In this document: positions 53,841-62,699 of the stretch, one piece after another
Layout: the number at the start of each line of letters is the position of its first letter
How positions within the stretch are numbered: position 1 is the stretch's first letter
Origin: Pseudomonas sp. MWU13-2105
GTDB lineage: Bacteria; Pseudomonadota; Gammaproteobacteria; Pseudomonadales; Pseudomonadaceae
Assembly: GCF_023242315.1 (NCBI RefSeq)
Contig: NZ_JALLIY010000019.1
Span: 98,097-162,096, forward strand
DNA length: 64,000 bases
Direction: 5' to 3'
Translations under genes and position numbers: made by a program
Notes under the pieces: model-generated
Databases searched by the model: none
What the model was told of the DNA's origin: nothing
The model's input: the letters and a program-made list of their open reading frames with translations, nothing else

Positions 53841-54134
53841 CTATTGGACGAGAATTGCCTGGGCCAGTTCAAGGTCGCTGGCATGAAGTTCTGGCTGGGT
53901 TTGACGCAGGTAGCCCAGGGCCGACTCCAGTTGTGCGCCGCGTAGTCGGCCATCGCTGGCAACGAAAGCGGCAGCATCATCCCGGGCGGCGAGTATCAGT
54001 TTACGGTCGAAGGGCGCGGTGGTCACTTGGCTGGTGACATAAGCGCTGCCAACCAGGGTCTGGGTGGTCAGGTCGAAGGCCTGGGCCTGGCTGATCCAAC
54101 CGAGCGCTATGAGCAATAAGCTGAGTGTTCGCAT
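53841..54134 (-). CDS. DUF2388 family small exported protein, copy 2
   Basis: A 97-residue protein with a signal peptide (about 1-19) and the core 'RDDAAAFVASDGRLRGAQLESALGYLR', ending 'DLELAQAILVQ'. It is the most diverged of the three paralogues in its first half ('FDLTTQTLVGSAYVTSQ'). It lies between the other two with short gaps, so the three probably form one operon with the DUF4105 gene. Confidence 0.83.
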   Translation of the reverse strand: MRTLSLLLIALGWISQAQAFDLTTQTLVGSAYVTSQVTTAPFDRKLILAARDDAAAFVASDGRLRGAQLESALGYLRQTQPELHASDLELAQAILVQ

Positions 54135-54199
54135 GGGTCTCGGTGTCTTATTGAGCGAGCGCCAAGGCTAGCGGAATGCTCGACCCATGCGCCAGGGTT

Positions 54200-54517
54200 T
54201 CAGATCGCCAGTATCGCCTGGGCCAACTGTGCATCGCTGGCCTGCAATTGCGGGGCCTGGCGGCGGATGGTGTCGAAGGCACTTTCCAGCTTGACGCTGC
54301 GGATCTGGCCATTGCTGGCGACGAAGCTGGCGGCGTCATCCTGGGCGGCGCGCACGATCTTGTTGTCGCGCAACGACGAGGTGGCATCGGACGAGGCGTC
54401 GGAGGTGGCCTTGAGGGCTCCGACCAGCGAATCGGTGGTGACGATGAAGCTGCTGGCGTGGGCGGCGCTGGCCAGGGTCAACAGGGCGGCGGCACTCAGC
54501 AGGCGAAAGCGGGACAT
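54200..54517 (-). CDS. DUF2388 family small exported protein, copy 1
   Basis: A 105-residue protein with a signal peptide (about 1-21), a Ser/Thr-rich stretch 'KATSDASSDATSSLRDNK' and the core 'QDDAASFVASNGQIRSVKLESAFDTIR', ending 'DAQLAQAILAI'. AGGAG stands before the start at 54517. First gene of the cluster. The shared block in all three copies points to duplication followed by divergence. Confidence 0.87.
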   Translation of the reverse strand: MSRFRLLSAAALLTLASAAHASSFIVTTDSLVGALKATSDASSDATSSLRDNKIVRAAQDDAASFVASNGQIRSVKLESAFDTIRRQAPQLQASDAQLAQAILAI

Positions 54518-54896
54518 GGTGAATCTCCTGGGGCTTGAAAAGGAACAGTGGTAGCGGACAGGGACCGCCACTCGGACATGATGAACGATGAACCTCAGAC
54601 GCACATTCCGCGCTGCTGGCTACCTAAGACCGCGATATTAGACAGAGTTCCCGAGCCGCCGAAAGCGAGTTTCGTCGGCTGATCCGCGGTTTAGAGGCTT
54701 TCGCGTAGGTCGAGCTAAAGTGTACCTGTTAATTGTTAAAAACATATAACTGTACCTGTCAGGCTTTTTCGTACGCCTTTCTCCGAAAATATCTCGCCGA
54801 AACGACAAAGCCCGTCGCGGTTTCCCGCGACGGGCTCTGTTTTTTCAATTCGGGTGCTGGCGGTGGACCCGGTGGGTCAGGGCCAGCGAGCGCTGC
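54518..54896. other. Intergenic region with CTGTACC repeats and a terminator
   Basis: TGTACCTGT occurs at 54721 and again at 54751, 30 bp apart, with TATAAC between them. A strong terminator follows at 54809-54845. Together they could mark a short plus-strand transcript of about 90 nt, or an operator plus the end of the neighbouring DUF1127 message. Confidence 0.4.
54809..54845 (+). terminator. Strong terminator near the DUF1127 gene
   Basis: AGCCCGTCGCG pairs with CGCGACGGGCT over a six-base loop. CTGTTTTTTC follows on the plus strand; the minus strand, where the DUF1127 gene ends 50 bp away, has only a weaker T-rich tail. Confidence 0.75.
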
Positions 54897-55112
54897 TTAG
54901 CGCCAGAACGGCTTGCTCAACTCTTCGTAACGCTGTGCTTCGCTGATCCCGGCATCGGCCAGCAGGCGCGAATCCAGGCGAGCCAGTTGATGGCGGCTGG
55001 CAATGCGGCGCTGCCACAACATCAGGTTGGCGAGAACGCGCAGAGGCAGGGAAGCTTGAGCGTCGGTAGCGGTGTTTTCGTAGAACATGTCGGAACTGAG
55101 TGTACGTTCCAT
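54897..55112 (-). CDS. DUF1127 family small protein
   Basis: A 71-residue Arg-rich protein ending in the DUF1127 motif: 'RVLANLMLWQRRIASRHQLARLDSRLLADAGIS', then 'EELSKPFW'. AAGGA precedes the start at 55112. Small DUF1127 proteins have been linked in other bacteria to RNA turnover and to carbon and phosphate metabolism. Both flanks hold CTGTAC-type sites, suggesting tight control by a regulator not encoded next to it. Confidence 0.85.
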   Translation of the reverse strand: MERTLSSDMFYENTATDAQASLPLRVLANLMLWQRRIASRHQLARLDSRLLADAGISEAQRYEELSKPFWR

Positions 55113-55195
55113 GATTAGCATCCTTCCGCTTGTGGCGGGATTAGGTAGTGGTTTAACTGATGCCAATGATCCTCCTCTTTGCCTAGTCTCTCTAG

Positions 55196-55359
55196 ATACA
55201 GTTCATCTGTATTGTGAGGGCTCAGTTAACTGTTTAAGGGTGCTGTACTGCTCGAAAGTGAGGCAACTGTACCTGTCTGCCTCTAAATGGTGCATTTTGG
55301 TCGTGCGGAGGGAGCTGCCAGGTGATTCGAGGTGGGAAATGACCGGTACAGCAGTACAG
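55196..55359. promoter_or_regulatory. Cluster of CTGTAY/GTACAG sites upstream of the DUF1127 gene
   Basis: ATACAG-N5-CTGTAT (55196-55212), CTGTAC at 55243 and 55267, and GTACAG at 55346 and 55354 lie within 165 bp. The 13-mer AACTGTACCTGTC at 55265-55277 recurs exactly at 54748-54760 on the far side of the gene. Repeated short sites of this kind suit a MocR/GntR-type dimer, but that is inference. Confidence 0.5.
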
Positions 55360-55377
55360 TTTTTATCGATCCTTTGA

Positions 55378-55422
55378 AAAATAAAAGGCCGCTGACGAAA
55401 CTGTGTTTGCGTCAGCGGCCAA
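55378..55422 (-). terminator. Terminator of the acetyl-CoA hydrolase/CoA-transferase gene
   Basis: On the minus strand GGCCGCTGACG and CGTCAGCGGCC form an 11-bp stem followed by TTTTATTTTTC, directly after the gene that ends at 55432. Confidence 0.88.
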
Positions 55423-55431
55423 CTGTATCAA

Positions 55432-56925
55432 TCAGCTCGGCAGCATCTTCCCGGTTTCTTCCAGGTTGATGTGCCAACTCAGTGCTTCGCGCAGGATGTG
55501 CGGGGTATGACCGCCCAGGGCGCAGGCGCGCTCGAAGTAACTGTTCAGGGCTTCGCGGAAGTCCGGGTGCACGCAGTTGTCGATCACCGCCCGCGCCCGT
55601 TCCCGTGGCGCCAGGCCCCGCAGGTCGGCCAGGCCGATTTCGGTGACGAGGATATCCACGTCATGCTCGGTGTGGTCGACGTGGCTGACCATCGGCACCA
55701 CGCTGGAAATCGCCCCGCCCTTGGCAATCGACTTGGTGACGAAGATCGCCAGGTGCGCGTTGCGGGCGAAGTCGCCGGAGCCGCCGATGCCGTTCATCAT
55801 CCGCGTGCCGCAGACGTGGGTGGAGTTGACGTTGCCGTACAGGTCGAACTCCAGGGCGGTGTTGATGGCGATGATGCCCAGGCGCCGCACCACTTCCGGG
55901 TGGTTGGAGATTTCCTGCGGGCGCAGCACCAGCTTGTCCTTGTAGTGTTCCAGATTGCCGAACACATCGCTGTTGCGCCGGCTCGACAAGGTGATCGAGC
56001 TGCCGGAGGCGAAGGACAGCTTGCCGGCGTCGATCAGGTCGAAGGTCGAGTCTTGCAGCACTTCGGAGTACATGGTCAGGTTTTCGAACGGCGAGTCGAT
56101 CAGGCCGCACATCACCGCGTTGGCGATGTTGCCGATACCGGCCTGCAGCGGGCCAAGGTTGTTGGTCATGCGTCCGTCGGCCACTTCTTCCTTGAGGAAG
56201 TCGATCAGGTGGTTGGCGATAGCCTGGGTGTCGCTGTCCGGCGGGGTCACGGTGGACGGCGAGTCGGACTTGTTGGTAATCACGATGGCGACGATCTTGG
56301 CCGGGTCGATCGGGATCGCGGTGCTGCCGATGCGATCGTCGACCTTCACCAGCGGGATCGGTGTGCGGGTCGGCCGATAGCTGGGGATATAGATGTCGTG
56401 CAGACCTTCCAGGTTCGGATTGTGTGCCAGGTTGATCTCGACGATCACCTGCTTGGCGAAGATCGCGAAGCTGGCCGAGTTGCCTACCGAGGTGGTCGGC
56501 ACGATATGCCCTTCTTCGGTGATGGCCACGGCTTCGATCACCGCCAGGTCCGGCAGCTTGAGCTGCTTGTTGCGCAGTTGTTCGACGGTTTCCGACAGGT
56601 GCTGGTCGATAAACATCACTTCGCCGGCGTTGATCGCCTTGCGCAACGTGCTGTCGACCTGGAACGGCATGCGCCGCGACAGCACGCCGGCTTCGGTGAG
56701 CTGTTTATCGAGGTCGTTGCCCAGGCTGGCGCCGGTCATCAGGGTGATTTTCAGCGGCGATGTCTTGGCGCGCTCGGCCAGTGCATGGGGCACCGCCTTG
56801 GCTTCACCGGCGCGGGTGAAGCCGCTCATGCCGACGGTCATGCCGTCCTGAATCAGAGCGGCAGCGTCGGCTGCGCCCATGACCTTGTCCAACAACGAAG
56901 GCAAGCGAATACGATCACGATACAT
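55432..56925 (-). CDS. Acetyl-CoA hydrolase/CoA-transferase (succinyl-CoA:acetate type)
   Basis: A 497-residue enzyme of the Cat1/Ach1/AarC family that moves CoA between carboxylic acids, probably succinyl-CoA and acetate. The N-terminal 'DGMTVGMSGFTRAGEAKAVP' and the C-terminal 'GNVNSTHVCGTRMMNGIGGSGDFARNA' are family signatures. The catalytic Glu is expected in 'LTMYSEVLQDS' near residue 288. It is monocistronic, with a clear terminator. PA5445 is the PAO1 counterpart from memory. Confidence 0.92.
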   Translation of the reverse strand: MYRDRIRLPSLLDKVMGAADAAALIQDGMTVGMSGFTRAGEAKAVPHALAERAKTSPLKITLMTGASLGNDLDKQLTEAGVLSRRMPFQVDSTLRKAINAGEVMFIDQHLSETVEQLRNKQLKLPDLAVIEAVAITEEGHIVPTTSVGNSASFAIFAKQVIVEINLAHNPNLEGLHDIYIPSYRPTRTPIPLVKVDDRIGSTAIPIDPAKIVAIVITNKSDSPSTVTPPDSDTQAIANHLIDFLKEEVADGRMTNNLGPLQAGIGNIANAVMCGLIDSPFENLTMYSEVLQDSTFDLIDAGKLSFASGSSITLSSRRNSDVFGNLEHYKDKLVLRPQEISNHPEVVRRLGIIAINTALEFDLYGNVNSTHVCGTRMMNGIGGSGDFARNAHLAIFVTKSIAKGGAISSVVPMVSHVDHTEHDVDILVTEIGLADLRGLAPRERARAVIDNCVHPDFREALNSYFERACALGGHTPHILREALSWHINLEETGKMLPS

Positions 56926-57049
56926 AGCGTGTTATCTCAGGCAACGAAAGCAAGATGCGCAGTCTAGAGGTTTGAAAAAGTTTCGCCGCACGACAAAGGT
57001 CGAATGCCGGCCAACGATTCAGGGCCTTTGGTCGGTTTTTTCGCGAGCA

Positions 57050-57086
57050 AAGAAAAACCCCAACCTAGCAAAGGTCGGGGTTCTCG
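57050..57086 (-). terminator. Terminator of the pnt operon
   Basis: On the minus strand ACCCCGACC and GGTTGGGGT pair (one G-T) and are followed by TTTTTCTTTG, just after the pntB stop. Confidence 0.85.
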
Positions 57087-57107
57087 ATATTGCGTTAACG
57101 CAAGCTT

Positions 57108-58544
57108 CTACTCGACAGCCTTGACCATGTCCTCGATGACTTTCTTCGCGTCGCCGAAGACCATCATGGTCTTGTCGAGGTAGAACAGCTCGTTGTCCAG
57201 GCCGGCATAGCCGCTGGCCATGGAGCGCTTGTTGACGATGATGGTCTTGGCCTTGAAGGCCTCGAGAATCGGCATGCCGGCAATCGGCGACTTCGGATCG
57301 TTTTTCGCCGCCGGGTTGACCACGTCGTTGGCGCCCAGCACCAGTACCACGTCGGCCTGGCCGAACTCGGAGTTGATGTCTTCCATCTCGAACACCTGGT
57401 CGTAAGGTACTTCAGCCTCGGCCAGCAAGACGTTCATGTGCCCGGGCATGCGGCCGGCCACCGGGTGGATCGCGTACTTCACGGTCACGCCACGGTGGGT
57501 CAGCTTCTCGGTCAGTTCCTTGAGCGCGTGCTGTGCCCGGGCCACCGCCAGGCCGTAGCCGGGGACGATGATCACGGTGTCGGCGTTGGTCAGCAGGAAG
57601 GTGGCGTCATCCGCCGAACCGGATTTCACCGGTCGGGCTTCCTTCGAGCCGGCCGGGCCCGCTGCGTCGGCCGTGTTGCCGAAGCCACCGAGCAGCACGT
57701 TGAAGAACGAGCGGTTCATTGCCTTGCACATGATGTACGAGAGGATCGCACCGCTTGAGCCCACCAGCGAGCCGGCGATGATCAGCATCGAGTTGTTCAG
57801 CGAGAAGCCGATCCCCGCCGCCGCCCAGCCCGAGTAGCTGTTGAGCATCGACACCACCACCGGCATGTCGGCGCCGCCGATCGGGATGATGATCAGCACG
57901 CCCATCACGAAGGCCAGGGCCAGCATCAGGGCGAAGGCGTTGAGGTTGCCGGTGAGCATAAAGGTCAGGCCGAGAGCCAGGGTGGCCAGGCCCAGCACCA
58001 GGTTCAGCTTGTGCTGTCCGGCAAACTGTACCGGTGCGCCCTGGAACAGGCGGAACTTGTACTTGCCCGACAACTTGCCGAAGGCGATCACCGAACCTGA
58101 GAAGGTGATCGCACCGATTGCGGCGCCGAGGAACAGCTCCAGGCGATTGCCCGGCGGAATCGAGTCGCCCAGCTGTTTGACGATGCCCAACGATTGCGGC
58201 TCGACCACCGCCGCAATGGCGATAAACACCGCCGCCAGGCCGATCATGCTGTGCATGAAGGCGACCAGCTCCGGCATCTTGGTCATTTCAACGCGCTTGG
58301 CCATGATCGAGCCGGCAGTGCCGCCGATCAGCAAGCCGACGATGACGTAGCCGATGCCGGCAGTCGCCAGCTCCGCGCCGAGCTTATAGATGAGGCCGAT
58401 GGTGGTGAGGATCGCCAGGGCCATGCCGAGCATGCCGAACAGATTGCCGCGCCGCGAGGTGGTCGGGTGCGACAAGCCCTTGAGGGCCTGGATAAAGCAG
58501 ATCGACGCGATCAAGTAGAGCGTCGTGACGAGATTCATGCTCAT
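57108..58544 (-). CDS. pntB: NAD(P) transhydrogenase subunit beta
   Basis: A 478-residue subunit with eight or nine membrane helices in the first 260 residues and a cytosolic NADP(H)-binding domain III at the end ('VIIVPGYGLAVARAQHALKEL', 'YAIHPVAGRMPGHMNVLLAEA', 'VVLVLGANDVVNPAA'). The enzyme couples proton flow to hydride transfer from NADH to NADP+. Its ATG overlaps the pntAB stop by one base. Third gene of the operon. Confidence 0.96.
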   Translation of the reverse strand: MSMNLVTTLYLIASICFIQALKGLSHPTTSRRGNLFGMLGMALAILTTIGLIYKLGAELATAGIGYVIVGLLIGGTAGSIMAKRVEMTKMPELVAFMHSMIGLAAVFIAIAAVVEPQSLGIVKQLGDSIPPGNRLELFLGAAIGAITFSGSVIAFGKLSGKYKFRLFQGAPVQFAGQHKLNLVLGLATLALGLTFMLTGNLNAFALMLALAFVMGVLIIIPIGGADMPVVVSMLNSYSGWAAAGIGFSLNNSMLIIAGSLVGSSGAILSYIMCKAMNRSFFNVLLGGFGNTADAAGPAGSKEARPVKSGSADDATFLLTNADTVIIVPGYGLAVARAQHALKELTEKLTHRGVTVKYAIHPVAGRMPGHMNVLLAEAEVPYDQVFEMEDINSEFGQADVVLVLGANDVVNPAAKNDPKSPIAGMPILEAFKAKTIIVNKRSMASGYAGLDNELFYLDKTMMVFGDAKKVIEDMVKAVE

Positions 58545-58867
58545 TACTTGGACGCCTCTTCTTTTACCGCTTTCGGGGCTTTTTTCTTGAACATCTCAAG
58601 CATCCTGCGGGTGACCAGGAAGCCACCGAACACGTTCACCGCTGCCAGGGCCACCGCCAGGGTGCCCATGGTCTTGCCCAGTGGGGTCACGGTCAGGGCT
58701 GCGGCGAGCATGGCGCCGACGATGACGATCGCCGAGATCGCGTTGGTGACTGCCATCAATGGTGTATGCAGTGCGGGTGTAACGTTCCAGACCACGTGGT
58801 AACCGACATAAATCGCCAGCACGAAGATGATCAGGTTGTAGATACCGGGGGAGATAAGCTCTTCCAT
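58544..58867 (-). CDS. pntAB: NAD(P) transhydrogenase subunit alpha part 2 (membrane)
   Basis: A 107-residue membrane segment of the alpha subunit with three or four helices. It contains 'FVLAIYVGYHVVWNVTPALHTPLMAVTNAISAIVIVGA', typical of domain II, and a Lys-rich tail. The alpha subunit is split into two genes here, as usual in Pseudomonas. It lies 15 bp after pntAA. Confidence 0.94.
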   Translation of the reverse strand: MEELISPGIYNLIIFVLAIYVGYHVVWNVTPALHTPLMAVTNAISAIVIVGAMLAAALTVTPLGKTMGTLAVALAAVNVFGGFLVTRRMLEMFKKKAPKAVKEEASK

Positions 58868-58882
58868 CGTCTGAATCCCTGC

Positions 58883-60004
58883 TTAGGCGTTTTTGCGGAT
58901 GACTTGGCCGTCGCGGCACATCAGGCACGCGGCGACGATGTCGTCTTCCAGGTTCACTTCGAATTGGCCTTCCTTGTTGAAGACCAGCTTGAGGAAGTCC
59001 AGCAGGTTGCGTGCGTAGAGGGCCGAGGCGTCTGCCGCGACGGCGCCGGCCAGGTTGGTCGGGCCGCAAATGGTCACGCCATTTTCGACCACCACCTGAT
59101 CGGCCACGGTCAGCGGGCAGTTGCCGCCCTGGGCTGCCGCAAGGTCGATGACGACCGAGCCGGGCTTCATCTGCGCGACGGTTTCGGCGCTGAGCAGTAC
59201 CGGCGCCTTGCGACCCGGGATCAGCGCGGTGGTGATGACGATATCGGCCTGCTTGGCGCGCTCGTGCACCGCCAGGGCTTGGCGCTGCATCCAGCTGGCG
59301 GGCATCGGCCGGGCATAACCGCCGACGCCGACCGCGCATTCGCGTTCTTCATCGGTCTCATACGGCACGTCGACGAACTTGGCACCGAGGGATTCGATCT
59401 GCTCCTTCACCGCGGGACGCACGTCGGATGCCTCGATCACCGCACCCAGGCGTTTTGCCGTGGCGATCGCCTGCAAACCGGCCACGCCAGCACCGAGAAT
59501 CAGCACGCGTGCGGCTTTTACGGTACCCGCGGCGGTCATCAGCATCGGCATGAAGCGGGGGTAGTGATGGGCCGCCAGCAGCACCGCCTTGTAGCCGGCG
59601 ATGTTGGCCTGAGACGACAGCACATCCAGGCTCTGGGCACGGGAGGTGCGTGGCGCAGCTTCCAGGGCAAAGGCGGTGATGCCGTGTTCGGCCAGCTTGG
59701 CGAGGGTTTCGTTGTTGAACGGATTGAGCATGCCCACCAGGACGGTGCCGCGTTTGATCAGCGTCAGTTCGCTGTCGCTGGGCGCCACCACCTTGAGGAT
59801 CAGCTCGGCGCCAAAGGCGTCGCTGGCGCTGCCGATGGCGGCGCCTGCCGCCTCATAGGCACTGTCGACAACGCTGGCGTTAACGCCGGCGCCGCTTTGC
59901 ACAGTGACCTTATGACCCTGGCCGATCAGCTTCTTGATGGTTTCCGGGGTTGCAGCAACCCGCGTTTCACCCGTCTGGGTTTCGAGAGGAACACCAATGT
60001 GCAC
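58883..60004 (-). CDS. pntAA: NAD(P) transhydrogenase subunit alpha part 1 (NAD-binding)
   Basis: A 373-residue soluble NAD(H)-binding domain I related to alanine dehydrogenase. It starts 'MHIGVPLETQTGETRVAATP' and has the Rossmann motif 'ILGAGVAGLQAIATAKRLGA' near residue 170 and the mobile loop 'ARPMPASWMQRQ' near residue 230. First gene of pntAA-pntAB-pntB. Its upstream region is 400 bp long and contains a strong dyad at 60210-60235. Confidence 0.95.
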   Translation of the reverse strand: MHIGVPLETQTGETRVAATPETIKKLIGQGHKVTVQSGAGVNASVVDSAYEAAGAAIGSASDAFGAELILKVVAPSDSELTLIKRGTVLVGMLNPFNNETLAKLAEHGITAFALEAAPRTSRAQSLDVLSSQANIAGYKAVLLAAHHYPRFMPMLMTAAGTVKAARVLILGAGVAGLQAIATAKRLGAVIEASDVRPAVKEQIESLGAKFVDVPYETDEERECAVGVGGYARPMPASWMQRQALAVHERAKQADIVITTALIPGRKAPVLLSAETVAQMKPGSVVIDLAAAQGGNCPLTVADQVVVENGVTICGPTNLAGAVAADASALYARNLLDFLKLVFNKEGQFEVNLEDDIVAACLMCRDGQVIRKNA

Positions 60005-60421
60005 GTCAAATCTCCTGCGTGATCTTTTTTATAAGAGGCCAGCGCACTGCGGATGGTGCATCTGGAGCGGCCGATCAGCACGATCCCGCCGGATTTGTCG
60101 GCGGGGCGCGGCATTTTGCAGGTGAAAACCACACCCTTCAAGATATTCTGAAAGGTGACGCAATATTAACTACAAGTCACTCTGTGACCAAATGTCGCAG
60201 ATAGACGCCGTGAGCCCATGATACAGGGGGCTCACAAGGATTTTGGCTGGAATTGAAGAAAATTCGAATCGGTGGCGTGAATGAGTCGGTATTGGACGGA
60301 AATAGAGCTTACAAGCCTTGCTGGCAGGCACTCTCGTGCCAAATTTCTCGGTATCGGTACAGTCTGCCTAAAAGCGACATATTGTTATATCTGTAGGTGT
60401 TAAGTGTTATTGACTACAGAG
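60005..60421. other. Intergenic region between pntAA and gcdR, with two dyads
   Basis: About 420 bp. GTGAGCCC-N10-GGGCTCAC at 60210-60235 is a perfect 8-bp inverted repeat without a T-run, more like an operator or structured leader than a terminator. A second dyad, GGCAC-TCTC-GTGCC, lies near 60326-60339. The gcdR gene ends at 60422 with no obvious terminator, so one of these may serve it. Confidence 0.45.
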
Positions 60422-61342
60422 TCAACTAAGGCTCGGGGACCTTGAGGATAGCAGGCTGTAGCCTTGTGCCTGGTTCACCAGCCAGTCCCGAAAAGCACGC
60501 AAGGACGCTGATTCGACCTTTCGTTCGGGAATCATCAGGTAATACGCCTTGATGCTGGACAACGCGCTGGGGTTGGCGATCACCAGGCGCCGCTCTTCCA
60601 GTTCGCGCTGGATCAGGAAGGGTGGAATCAGCGCGACGCCCATCTCGTGCATGGCTGCTTGGGCCAGCATGGAGAATAGCTCGTAGCGCGGACCTGTCAT
60701 GTCACGAGGCACATTCAGTTCCTGAGCGTTGAACCATTGGCGCCAGGCATAGGGGCGCGTGGTCTGTTGCAGCAGCGGCAGCTCGGCGATCCGTGCCGCG
60801 CTCAGGCCCTGCTGGTCGCCCAGCAGGCTGGGGCTGCACACCGGCATGGGGTTCTCGCCCATCAGCCGATGGGACTCGGTACCCGACCAGTCGGCATCGC
60901 CGAAGTAGATCGCGGCATCGAAGTCGGTGTCGGCGAAGAGAAACGGGCGGGTGCGGTTGGTCAGGTTGACCGTGACTTCCGGGTGCTGCTGCTGGAAGTC
61001 CTTGAGCCTGGGTAGTAGCCATTGGGTGCCGAAGGTCGGGACCACGGCCAGCTCGATGACATTGGCACCCTGCTGGCCCATGACCGACAGCGTGTCGCGT
61101 TCCACCGCGTCCAGTTGGGTGGCGACCCGCCGGCTGTAGGAAAGCCCTGCTTCAGTCAGTTTTACCCCGCGCCGGGAGCGTCGGAACAGTTCGACGCCGA
61201 GAAACTCCTCCAGGCTGGCGATCTGTCGGCAGATGGCGCCTTGAGTAAGGGAGAGCTCCTGGGCGGCCTTGGTAAAGCTCTCGTGACGGGCTGCGGCTTC
61301 GAAGCTGATCAGCGCGGTGGTGCTGGGGATTTTACGGCGCAT
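60422..61342 (-). CDS. gcdR: LysR-family regulator of glutarate genes (GcdR-like)
   Basis: A 306-residue regulator of the GcvA-like branch. The helix-turn-helix is 'ESFTKAAQELSLTQGAICRQIASLEEFLGVELFRR' (about residues 20-55), and the ligand-binding domain includes 'FDAAIYFGDADWSGTESHRLM'. GTGAGG lies upstream of the start at 61342. It is divergent from gcdH with a 158-bp gap holding a LysR-type box, so it most likely activates gcdHG in response to glutarate or glutaryl-CoA. In PAO1 this is PA0448. Confidence 0.85.
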   Translation of the reverse strand: MRRKIPSTTALISFEAAARHESFTKAAQELSLTQGAICRQIASLEEFLGVELFRRSRRGVKLTEAGLSYSRRVATQLDAVERDTLSVMGQQGANVIELAVVPTFGTQWLLPRLKDFQQQHPEVTVNLTNRTRPFLFADTDFDAAIYFGDADWSGTESHRLMGENPMPVCSPSLLGDQQGLSAARIAELPLLQQTTRPYAWRQWFNAQELNVPRDMTGPRYELFSMLAQAAMHEMGVALIPPFLIQRELEERRLVIANPSALSSIKAYYLMIPERKVESASLRAFRDWLVNQAQGYSLLSSRSPSLS

Positions 61343-61387
61343 GTACGGCAACCTCACTAAAGATGATGCTGAATAGCGGTTAAAAGC

Positions 61388-61402
61388 TTCTCGGAGTGAG
61401 AA
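61388..61402. promoter_or_regulatory. Candidate LysR-type (T-N11-A) box upstream of gcdH
   Basis: TTCTC-N5-GAGAA is a perfect dyad containing T-N11-A, the LysR-family recognition pattern. It lies 46 bp from the gcdR start and about 100 bp before gcdH. Confidence 0.5.
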
Positions 61403-61500
61403 ATTAGCACAACAGTATGCGAAATCCTCGTTTGCCGGATGGTCGGGTGGCGCCTAGGATCAGTCCATACCTTTTTCACTGACTTCACGAGGACTCAACC

Positions 61501-62682
<1,182 letters not shown>

Positions 62683-62699
62683 TAGAAGGAGCTTGGCTC

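Noticed and set aside
55087..55377. 96-codon frame over the CTGTAC cluster
   Set aside because: No ribosome site, Cys-rich odd composition, and it overlaps operator-like repeats; judged chance.
55471..56967. 498-codon open frame antisense to the CoA-transferase gene
   Set aside because: Mirror frame of a well-conserved enzyme.
60322..60342. TTGGCACGAGAGTGCC on the minus strand as a sigma-54 promoter
   Set aside because: The -12 dinucleotide would be CC instead of GC; the sequence is better explained as a small hairpin.
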